A stretch of 5,268 nucleotides of DNA from Bacteroidota bacterium (GTDB taxonomy: Bacteria > Bacteroidota > Bacteroidia > Bacteroidales > WCHB1-69): positions 1 through 5,268 of the forward strand of contig JAEWUL010000254.1 in assembly GCA_023459435.1 (NCBI GenBank), given 5' to 3'. The notes under the pieces were generated by a model. That model did not search any database. It saw only the letters and a list, made by a program, of their open reading frames with translations, and was not told the origin of the DNA. This document shows positions 1 to 5,268 of this stretch, piece by piece. Made by a program: the position numbers and the translations under genes. The stretch's first letter is position 1; every line of letters begins with the position of its first letter.

Positions 1-772
1 GCTTACTATCATCACATTCCAGATAAACATTGCCCTCTTTGTCAACAGAAATATATTCAGATAAAAGTTCAAGAGTCTGATCCTCAAGACATTTTCTGCA
101 AATAGCTTCATCATAATAGTTTAAACCGCCTTTTCCTCTTGAAATCGGAAGGTTTTTGTCCATTACGGATGCTTTAAAAACTTGAAATGTTCTATCATTT
201 CCTAAAATGAATGAGGCATACATGTTCTTGTAAAATTCATCAGGTTCACAGGCAAACCCAATATAAGTGTATTGTTTATCAAGAAGTTGTTTTGCAAGTT
301 TTGCATTTTTCATGATCGGCATGATTAGTTCCATACACAAATCGTAATAGGAATACTCCTGTATCCCTAATGTTGCTCTTCCTTTTGAAACAATTTCTAT
401 ACCACGATGGGTCAATCCATACTTTTTAAGTCTATAAAAAGTGGTTTTATATGGGGCAAGGTTGATATCGGTCCTTTCATTCTTATTGGCTTGAAAAACG
501 GCTTGCATTGCAGCAGTTGAATCCATTAAGACATGATGTTTCATTGGCTCCAGATAAAAATATTTTTTACGAGCATAATCGATGAGATCGGTCATACAGT
601 CGTACAAAATTTTTGAATTGTAGTTCCCGGGATTGAAATTTTGCGCATATTTTTTGTTTTCTTTAAGTTCAGGTGCACTGAAATCCGCATAAGGATTTAT
701 GGTTTGTGCAAAAACCAAGCTATTGAAACACAATAGTATAGCAAAAAACGAAAAGGTTAGCTTTTTCATCAT
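1..772 (-). CDS. Exported protein with a possible divergent CAP/SCP-like domain (partial, C-terminus off the left edge)
   Basis: The minus strand is open from an ATG at 772 to the window edge: 257 codons with no stop. Two consecutive ATGs (772 and 769) begin the protein, so the exact start is uncertain by one residue. Residues 1-23 form a signal peptide: MMKK, a hydrophobic run, then LVFAQ with likely cleavage after A22. The mature part resembles the secreted CAP/SCP (YkwD-type) fold. Residues 57-97 have the look of its first helices (LIDYARKK, then a Leu/Ala/Gln-rich helix ending QANKN). Residues 121-128 (THRGIEIV) may match the His/Glu region, and residues 143-173 (helix, then YTYIGFAC) resemble the family's 'iGvg' strand. 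This assignment rests on pattern only; the canonical CAP motifs are not intact. A CRKC pair at 225-228 begins a further segment that is cut off. It is divergent from trpS, and I found no good promoter for it. The gene is certain; its family is tentative and its function unknown. Confidence 0.8.
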   Translation of the reverse strand, partial: MMKKLTFSFFAILLCFNSLVFAQTINPYADFSAPELKENKKYAQNFNPGNYNSKILYDCMTDLIDYARKKYFYLEPMKHHVLMDSTAAMQAVFQANKNERTDINLAPYKTTFYRLKKYGLTHRGIEIVSKGRATLGIQEYSYYDLCMELIMPIMKNAKLAKQLLDKQYTYIGFACEPDEFYKNMYASFILGNDRTFQVFKASVMDKNLPISRGKGGLNYYDEAICRKCLEDQTLELLSEYISVDKEGNVYLECDDSK

Positions 773-805
773 GATCTTATATATTTATTATTCAAAAATT
801 ATTTT

Positions 806-828
806 ACAATAATAATAAAAATTATTGT
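806..828. repeat. 8-bp inverted repeat in the divergent promoter gap
   Basis: ACAATAAT at 806-813 and ATTATTGT at 821-828 are exact reverse complements separated by 7 bases. The right arm contains the TTG (825-827) proposed as the -33 element of the trpS promoter. It could be a small operator, but the surroundings are very AT-rich and such a repeat can occur by chance. Confidence 0.4.
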
Positions 829-858
829 TCGTTCGACAAAGAAAAACGTGTAATTTTG
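825..858 (+). promoter_or_regulatory. Bacteroidota-type promoter for the trpS operon
   Basis: TTG at 825-827 is followed after 23 bases by TAATTTTG at 851-858, which matches the Bacteroidota -7 consensus TAnnTTTG at every fixed position. The spacing lies at the upper end of the range I recall for the phylum (about 17-23). Transcription would start near 863-866, only about 9-12 bases before the trpS ATG. No comparable match was seen just upstream of the two following genes, which fits a single transcript. Confidence 0.65.
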
Positions 859-874
859 CAAATGTTTTTTTTTA

Positions 875-1876
875 ATGAATATGGACACAGTTTTAAGCGG
901 AATCAGACCTACAGGTTTTCTACATTTGGGCAACTATTTTGGTGCTTTAAAGAATTTTATAAGGATGCAGGAGGAAAATAATTGTTATTTTTTTATCGCA
1001 GATTATCACTCCCTCACCACACATCCCAAATCATCAGAATTGAATACACATATCAGAAATGTGTTGATCGATTATTTAGCTGCAGGTTTGGATCCTGAAA
1101 AAGCTGTAATCTATATCCAAAGTGATCTCCCTGAGGTTTGTGAATTAAATCTTCTTTTATCGATGCATGTTTATGTTGGAGAATTACAGAGAGTGAGCTC
1201 TTTCAAAGAAAAAGTAAGACGTCAGCCTGATAATGTAAATGTGGGCCTTCTGGGCTATCCTGTTTTGATGGCTTCTGATATCCTATTACACAGAGCAGAT
1301 AAAGTTCCGGTTGGGAAAGATCAGGAACAACATTTGGAAATGACACGTGACTTTGCTCAACGGTTTAATCATTTTTATAAAGTAGACTATTTTAAACTTC
1401 CGGTAGCTTATAATTTCGGAGAACAACTGGTGAAGATTCCCGGTTTGGATGGATCTACCAAAATGTCAAAATCAGATAATGAAAACTCTTGTATTTATCT
1501 TACCGATACTCCCGAAATAATCCGGAAAAAAGTGATGAAAGCTGTCACAGACTCCGGCCCTACTGAACCCAATCAACCTAAACCACAGTCTGTTGAAAAC
1601 CTTTTTGTGTTGATGCAAGCTGTATCATCTCCGGAAATACTTACTTTTTTTGAAGAACAGTACCAAAATTGTCAAATCCGTTATGGAGATTTAAAAAAAC
1701 AGCTGGCTTCAGATATCATTCAATATACAGCTCCTATATACGACAAAATTCAATCATTGAGAGGAGATCAGGATTATTTGTCTAAGGTTGTTCGCCTCGG
1801 TGCTGAAAAAGCAAGAGAAAATGCTCAAAAAACGATCCGTGATGTTCGGGAGATTATGGGATTAAAATCATTGTAA
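875..1876 (+). CDS. trpS: Tryptophanyl-tRNA synthetase (TrpRS)
   Basis: This cytoplasmic class I aminoacyl-tRNA synthetase joins tryptophan to tRNA-Trp using ATP. At 333 residues it has the usual length for bacterial TrpRS (E. coli about 334). The N-terminal Rossmann fold carries SGIRPTGFLHLGN at residues 8-20, where HLGN is the HIGH signature. FGE-type landmarks follow: VGELQRVSSFKEK (101-113), the PVLMASDILLHRAD helix (129-142), and VPVGKDQEQHLEMTRDFAQRFN (144-165). The second ATP-binding signature, KMSKS, is at 196-200 after PGLDGST. The C-terminal helical region is complete. Two in-frame ATGs (875 and 881) are possible; family proteins begin close to the VLSGIRPTG segment, so either is plausible. 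No Shine-Dalgarno is present and a T-tract directly precedes the start. It is first in an operon with the SUMF1-type lipoprotein gene 2 bases downstream. No key residue is missing. Confidence 0.97.
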   Translation: MNMDTVLSGIRPTGFLHLGNYFGALKNFIRMQEENNCYFFIADYHSLTTHPKSSELNTHIRNVLIDYLAAGLDPEKAVIYIQSDLPEVCELNLLLSMHVYVGELQRVSSFKEKVRRQPDNVNVGLLGYPVLMASDILLHRADKVPVGKDQEQHLEMTRDFAQRFNHFYKVDYFKLPVAYNFGEQLVKIPGLDGSTKMSKSDNENSCIYLTDTPEIIRKKVMKAVTDSGPTEPNQPKPQSVENLFVLMQAVSSPEILTFFEEQYQNCQIRYGDLKKQLASDIIQYTAPIYDKIQSLRGDQDYLSKVVRLGAEKARENAQKTIRDVREIMGLKSL

Positions 1877-1878
1877 AA

Positions 1879-2811
1879 ATGGATGGTTTTTTTAAAAAGA
1901 ATTTAAATTACGGCATTTTTGTTCTTGTTTTTATTACAGTAAATTCAATTGTGTGTTCCTCTTGTAAAAAAAGCAATACACAAGTGGTTGATAAAAGGGA
2001 GCAATTTTTTAAAACCAACGATTCTTTGGATGCTATCTCAAGAGATACCATCTGGTATAAAGTGGGAAATTCAAACAAAAAACTGAAGTTAGCCTGGAGT
2101 CGAAATTCTTCCAGCCTCCAAAAAAAAGTGATCACTGAGTTGCTTGCTCAAATGATATATGTGGAGGGTGGTTCTTTTAAAATGGGTTGTATGGAACAAA
2201 CCGACACACTCTGTACAGAATATGAAAAGCCGGTTCAAACTGTTAAACTCTCTTCTTTTTTCATAGCTCAATACGAAGTGACACAACTATTGTATCTGGA
2301 ATTGGTTGGGAATAATCCAAACTCTTTTAAGAATAATAATTTCCCTGTGGCCAATGTGAGCTGGGATGATGCCCAGGAATTTATTAAAAAACTGAATCAT
2401 TTAACCAATCTTCATTTTGCTCTTCCTACTGAAGCACAATGGGAATATGCAGCCAAAGGGGGAAACAAATCCAAGAATACAATTTTTGCAGGTCATAAAG
2501 AGATCAAAAAAGTGGCTTGGTATAAAGAAAACTCAAATGGAATGTATCATGGAGTGGGAAACCTTTTACCCAATGAACTCAATATTTATGATATGAATGG
2601 AAATGTTTGGGAATGGTGTGCCGATTACTATGCCCCTTATACTCCTGAAAATAAAGAGAATCCAACAGGTCCGGCAACAGGAACTACCCGGGTCTATCGC
2701 GGTGGAAGCTGGTTGGATAATCAGACTTATTCCAGAATTACCTACAGAAATAGTGGCAACCAATCCCAGAAAATGAATTGCCTCGGCTTCCGGGTGGTCT
2801 TAATACCTTAA
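1879..2811 (+). CDS. Predicted lipoprotein with FGE-sulfatase/SUMF1 domain
   Basis: This 310-residue protein has an N-terminal signal: KK at 6-7, a hydrophobic stretch 12-25, then CSSC, with C29 the likely lipidated cysteine followed by KKS. Such 'SSCKK' ends are common in Bacteroidota lipoproteins. Residues 30-90 are a linker without a recognised domain. From about 91 to 310 lies an FGE-sulfatase (SUMF1) domain: YVEGGSFKMG (94-103), FFIAQYEVT (127-135), VSWDDA (160-165), LPTEAQWEYAAKGG (182-195), GNVWEW (241-246), RVYRGGSW (271-278) and GFRVV (303-307). True formylglycine-generating enzymes carry a copper-binding Cys pair near the C-terminus. Here the equivalent stretch (YSRITYR, 284-290) has none, so sulfatase activation is unlikely. 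C104 and C112 flank a variable loop and could pair. GldJ and GldK share this fold but are considerably longer, so this is probably a different member. The start, 2 bases after trpS, implies co-transcription. The precise role is unknown. Confidence 0.9.
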   Translation: MDGFFKKNLNYGIFVLVFITVNSIVCSSCKKSNTQVVDKREQFFKTNDSLDAISRDTIWYKVGNSNKKLKLAWSRNSSSLQKKVITELLAQMIYVEGGSFKMGCMEQTDTLCTEYEKPVQTVKLSSFFIAQYEVTQLLYLELVGNNPNSFKNNNFPVANVSWDDAQEFIKKLNHLTNLHFALPTEAQWEYAAKGGNKSKNTIFAGHKEIKKVAWYKENSNGMYHGVGNLLPNELNIYDMNGNVWEWCADYYAPYTPENKENPTGPATGTTRVYRGGSWLDNQTYSRITYRNSGNQSQKMNCLGFRVVLIP

Positions 2812-2815
2812 ACTT

Positions 2816-3751
2816 ATGTTAGGCCTTGTTCTGAAATCAACCGGTCATTGGTATGAAGTATTGGATGACTCCAATACAACCTATAATTGTCGCCTGAGAG
2901 GTAAATATAGAATTGAAGGGATTAAAAATACAAATCCGATTGTTGTAGGAGATTATGTCTATTTTGATCTCTTGGAAGATGGTACCGGAACCATCACCAA
3001 TATCCAGAACCGAAAGAATTATATCAATAGAAAATCAACGAATCTTTCCAAATTAAATCATCTTATAGCTGCTAATATTGACAGAGCCTTCTTGGTCGTA
3101 ACCCTTAAAGAACCGAGAACCTCATTAGGCTTTATCGATAGATTTTTGGTTGCTGCCGAAGGTTTTAGAATTCCCGTGACCATCCTCTTCCATAAAATGG
3201 ATCTTTATTCAGAAGAGGAATTGAATGCGTTACACCAAGTAGCGGATATGTATCAATCTATTGGTTATGATATACTTTATACTTCCATTCACGATTTGTC
3301 CAGTCTGAATCATTTGAAATCAAAAATGGAAGGGAATGTGTCACTGTTCAGTGGGCATTCGGGTGTGGGTAAATCTGCTTTGATCAACAAGATATATCCC
3401 AATCTTAATCTAAAGGTAGGGGAGATCTCAGAAACCCATAAAAAAGGAAAACATACCACTACATTTGCTCAAATGTTTCCCTTGAATGATAAAAGCTTTA
3501 TCATTGATACTCCCGGGATTAAGGAGTTTGGGTTGATTGAGTATTCCAAAGAGGAGATCAGAGACTATTTTCCTGAAATACGGCAGTATAATAATTGTTG
3601 TAAATTTTCCGATTGTTCTCATCAACATGAACCGGGTTGTGCTGTTATAAAAGCAGTTGAGGAGGGTAAAATCCCCTCCTCACGTTATTTGAATTATCTT
3701 GCTATATTACAAGATGATGATATGAAAATCGCCGATTGGCAATTGTTATAA
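2816..3751 (+). CDS. rsgA: Small ribosomal subunit maturation GTPase RsgA
   Basis: RsgA is a circularly permuted GTPase that binds the 30S subunit late in assembly and is stimulated by it to hydrolyse GTP. The 311-residue protein has all three expected parts. The N-terminal OB fold covers about 1-68 (GLVLKSTGHWYEV, then VVGDYVYF). The permuted G domain starts with G4 at 126-129 (HKMD) and G5 at about 156-158 (TSI), followed by G1/P-loop GHSGVGKS (180-187), the switch region GKHTTTF (211-217) and G3 DTPG (231-234). The C-terminal zinc knuckle has ligands C262, C267, H269 and C275 (C-x4-C-x-H-x5-C, ending EPGC). G4 normally reads N/T-K-x-D; here the first residue is His, and G5 has Ile where Ala is usual. 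The gene starts 4 bases after the lipoprotein gene, with no Shine-Dalgarno, and is the last of the operon. It converges on the next gene, 3 bases between stops. Confidence 0.96.
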   Translation: MLGLVLKSTGHWYEVLDDSNTTYNCRLRGKYRIEGIKNTNPIVVGDYVYFDLLEDGTGTITNIQNRKNYINRKSTNLSKLNHLIAANIDRAFLVVTLKEPRTSLGFIDRFLVAAEGFRIPVTILFHKMDLYSEEELNALHQVADMYQSIGYDILYTSIHDLSSLNHLKSKMEGNVSLFSGHSGVGKSALINKIYPNLNLKVGEISETHKKGKHTTTFAQMFPLNDKSFIIDTPGIKEFGLIEYSKEEIRDYFPEIRQYNNCCKFSDCSHQHEPGCAVIKAVEEGKIPSSRYLNYLAILQDDDMKIADWQLL

Positions 3752-3774
3752 CTGTTATGGTTTCACATTGCCAA
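3736..3774. terminator. Inverted repeat across the convergent gene ends; possible weak bidirectional terminator
   Basis: TTGGCAAT (3736-3743) and ATTGCCAA (3767-3774) are exact reverse complements with a 23-base loop. The loop contains the palindrome GTTATAAC at 3745-3752. The arms lie in the last codons of rsgA and of the opposing DUF1573 gene, so both transcripts would carry the stem. Neither strand shows a proper U-tract right after it, so a classical intrinsic terminator is not demonstrated. Its position is the main argument. Confidence 0.3.
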
Positions 3775-4849
3775 GAATAACCAACGTTTTGGTTGGTGTT
3801 CTGGGATCGTTGCTGATAAAGTCAATGGTAGCATTTTGTACTCCAACCAGATTTCTTGGGTTCATATTGATTGTATAAACAACAGTCTGGCCCGGTTCAA
3901 TCGTCATAGATTCTGCTTTTACAGTGTAAACGCTGCGACTTGGAATGATTTGTCTGATCAACAATGAAGATTTCCCTTTGTTGGTTACTTTGATCGTTTT
4001 ATCTGATTGAGTGTTCTTAACCAAATCTCCAAAACGAATAGTGTCCGTTTCCAAATGGAGAACAGGAGCTTTTTTTAATTGCTCAGGGGTGAGTTTTGAA
4101 AAATCTTCCTTTACAGACATTTCTAAATGTAATGCAATCTTTTTTTCAATGGAATCATTGCTCGTAAGTACAACCACTTCTCTGAAATTTCCGATTTGAT
4201 TTTTGAGTTCAGCATCATAGATCACAGTGATTTTCCCCTCTTGATCCGGTTTGAGTTCCTTCCCGAATGAGGTCTCAACCGTGATATGTTTAGGTAAATT
4301 GGTAAACTCAATTGGAGATGGTACTTTGCTGAAGTTCTTAATTAAAAAGTCATATTTGGCTTTTTGGGCGTTCGTTGTTGAAATTTTCCCATTTCTCTCT
4401 TTCACTCTGATCATACCGTTCCCCTCTTTGTAACCGGCTAATTCATACACTGTAGGTGGCCTTTTTTCTACAGTCCCTTTAATAAATATTTGAATAGGAG
4501 CCGCATTGGGATCGGTAAATCTGGGTTCGTTGGTTGTTACCCTGATGTTTTTATGAAAATTGCCAGGCCTGCCGTAAGGATCATAAGTGGCATCAATAAA
4601 ACCTCTCCCTCCGGGAGGAACCGCTGTACGTGTGTAATTGGCAGCTGTACAGCCACAACCTGGTTGTACTTTTACGATCATTAAATCCTGATCACCCGTA
4701 TTGGTAAATTCAAATCTACCCGTTACTTTTCCTTTTTCTTCTTTGATGGTACCAAAGTCATAAGTTGTGTTGTCAAATTTAATTTGTGGTTGTGCAAAGA
4801 CAACAGACGCAAAGAGAACTAACAAAAAACTTAAATTGATTTTTTTCAT
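3755..4849 (-). CDS. Secreted DUF1573 protein with three Ig-like domains
   Basis: This 364-residue protein begins with a signal peptide (MKKINLSF, hydrophobic core, VVFAQ) with cleavage likely after A19, so it acts in the periplasm or outside the cell. Residues about 23-127 are a DUF1573 domain: FDFGT-type strand (TTYDFGTI, 28-35), FEFTNTGDQDL (46-56), the PGCGCTA motif (63-69), VPPGG (77-81) and a closing VTTNEP strand (104-109). A related segment at about 263-361 repeats the plan: IRFGDLV, IKVTNKGKSSLLI, IEPGQ and FISNDPR. The middle part, about 165-245, has the same strand pattern (NFSKVPSPIEF, LKPDQEGKITVIYDA, VLTSND), so there are three Ig/ASH-like modules. Only the first has the C65-G-C67-T motif. 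Proteins of this type are abundant in Bacteroidota; no enzymatic role is known to me and a binding or structural role is inferred. The gene lies 37 bases after the Mpl-like gene and has its own promoter match. Confidence 0.9.
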   Translation of the reverse strand: MKKINLSFLLVLFASVVFAQPQIKFDNTTYDFGTIKEEKGKVTGRFEFTNTGDQDLMIVKVQPGCGCTAANYTRTAVPPGGRGFIDATYDPYGRPGNFHKNIRVTTNEPRFTDPNAAPIQIFIKGTVEKRPPTVYELAGYKEGNGMIRVKERNGKISTTNAQKAKYDFLIKNFSKVPSPIEFTNLPKHITVETSFGKELKPDQEGKITVIYDAELKNQIGNFREVVVLTSNDSIEKKIALHLEMSVKEDFSKLTPEQLKKAPVLHLETDTIRFGDLVKNTQSDKTIKVTNKGKSSLLIRQIIPSRSVYTVKAESMTIEPGQTVVYTINMNPRNLVGVQNATIDFISNDPRTPTKTLVILGNVKP

Positions 4850-4886
4850 AATATTTAAATTTTTGAGTTATTGAATAATATTTTTT

Positions 4887-5268
4887 TTAAGGCCGCAAAT
4901 GTACCATTTTTTTTGAGAAATCGGTCAAATGAATTCCATTAAAATTGCCTGATGACATCATTAAAAAGACACTATTATGATTCCCGATTTCAAAAAGTTT
5001 AGACTCTAAAACGTTAGAATCGTTTAAAACAAGCAGATTTTTTCTTCCAAATGAGTTGTAAATCACCTCAGGTTCAATGGGTGGAAGTTTTTTATGTGCC
5101 ACTGCCTCAGGATTATAAAATACAATGGCCATATCAGCTAAATCCATACTTCCATGATATTCTTCCAGAAACTGTTGGGTTAAACTGCTGAAAGTGTGCA
5201 ATTCCATACAAGCGATAAGCTTCCTGTCCGGAAATTGTTCCCGAACCGCTTCAATAGTGGCTTTTAGC
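4887..5268 (-). CDS. mpl: Mpl-like Mur ligase, C-terminal fragment (UDP-MurNAc:tripeptide ligase family)
   Basis: The open frame enters from the right edge and ends at the TAA at 4887-4889, giving 126 residues. An internal Met at 5207 is not the start, because the frame stays open upstream and the preceding residues fit the family. The fragment corresponds to the C-terminal (third) domain of Mur ligases. It reads AVREQFPDRKLIACMELHTF, which resembles the 'PgRkliavfEphtfs' segment, then DLADMAIVFYNP (the 'aD.vi...' strand) and VFLMMSSGNFNGI near the end, matching the Mpl 'lllMSnG.F.gi' pattern. Mpl attaches the recovered L-Ala-gamma-D-Glu-meso-DAP tripeptide to UDP-MurNAc in the cytoplasm, recycling peptidoglycan. 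The ATP-binding and N-terminal domains are outside the window, so Mpl rather than MurC is inferred from the tail alone. The end of the gene contains a promoter match for the DUF1573 gene. Confidence 0.8.
   Translation of the reverse strand, partial: LKATIEAVREQFPDRKLIACMELHTFSSLTQQFLEEYHGSMDLADMAIVFYNPEAVAHKKLPPIEPEVIYNSFGRKNLLVLNDSNVLESKLFEIGNHNSVFLMMSSGNFNGIHLTDFSKKMVHLRP
4896..4929 (-). promoter_or_regulatory. Bacteroidota-type promoter for the DUF1573 gene, inside the upstream coding region
   Basis: Read on the minus strand, TTTG (4929-4926) is followed after 22 bases by TACATTTG (4903-4896), matching both the -33 TTTG and every fixed position of TAnnTTTG. Transcription would start near 4888-4891, giving a leader of about 40 bases before the ATG at 4849. 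The -7 element falls on the Val-His-Leu codons just before the end of the Mpl-like gene. The spacing is nearly the same as in the trpS promoter. Confidence 0.5.

Noticed and set aside
793..800. Near match to TAnnTTTG on the minus strand (AATTTTTG) as a promoter for the leftmost gene
   Set aside because: One fixed position is wrong and there is no TTG 17-23 bases upstream of it. Other one-mismatch sites (837-844 and 859-866) also lack a properly spaced partner.
1885..1899. T7A5 run near the lipoprotein start as a phase-variable or frameshift site
   Set aside because: The frame is intact through it, no overlapping frame continues usefully, and similar short runs are common in this AT-rich DNA.
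1879..2811. Reading the SUMF1 protein as a true formylglycine-generating enzyme or as GldK/GldJ
   Set aside because: The C-terminal Cys pair is absent, no sulfatase gene is nearby, and the protein is much shorter than GldJ or GldK with no gld/por neighbours.
3779..3794. Hairpin AACCAA-CGTT-TTGGTT downstream of rsgA as its terminator
   Set aside because: The stem has only 6 pairs, lies inside the opposing coding sequence, and is followed by GGTGTT rather than a T-run.
4848..4883. Direct repeat ATAATATTT (4848-4856 and 4875-4883) between the Mpl-like and DUF1573 genes
   Set aside because: It is low-complexity AT sequence with no target-site, element or array context.
4887..5207. A stand-alone 106-residue protein starting at the Met at 5207
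   Set aside because: The frame is open beyond it to the edge and the upstream residues continue the Mur ligase C-terminal domain, so it is the tail of a larger gene.

Overview
The window looks like ordinary chromosome from a member of the Bacteroidota. It is AT-rich. Two intervals upstream of genes carry the TTG / TAnnTTTG promoter pattern typical of that phylum. No start codon has a clear Shine-Dalgarno sequence, one gene has a short 'SSC' lipoprotein signal, and the RsgA and Mpl-like proteins read like Bacteroidota versions. The genus cannot be named from this sequence.

Layout, left to right. (1) On the minus strand, positions 1-772 hold the N-terminal 257 codons of an exported protein that runs off the left edge; it resembles a divergent CAP/SCP-type domain. 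(2) A short AT-rich divergent gap (773-874) carries a promoter for the plus-strand genes and an inverted repeat that overlaps it. (3) A tight plus-strand operon follows: trpS (tryptophanyl-tRNA synthetase), a predicted lipoprotein with an FGE-sulfatase/SUMF1 domain, and rsgA (small-subunit ribosome maturation GTPase), separated by 2 and 4 bases. (4) rsgA converges, 3 bases apart, on a minus-strand gene for a secreted three-domain DUF1573-type protein. An inverted repeat spans both gene ends. (5) Upstream of that gene, also on the minus strand, is the C-terminal end of an Mpl-like Mur ligase that enters from the right edge. A good Bacteroidota promoter match for the DUF1573 gene lies inside its last codons.

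Two of the three operon genes serve translation: charging of tRNA-Trp and 30S maturation. The SUMF1-type lipoprotein between them is functionally unexplained. The minus-strand genes concern the cell envelope: peptidoglycan peptide recycling and two exported proteins.

I saw no RNA genes, mobile elements, CRISPR array or clear sign of horizontal transfer, and no convincing novel system. The most notable points are the altered guanine-recognition motifs of RsgA, the placement of the lipoprotein in a translation operon, and the promoter architecture.
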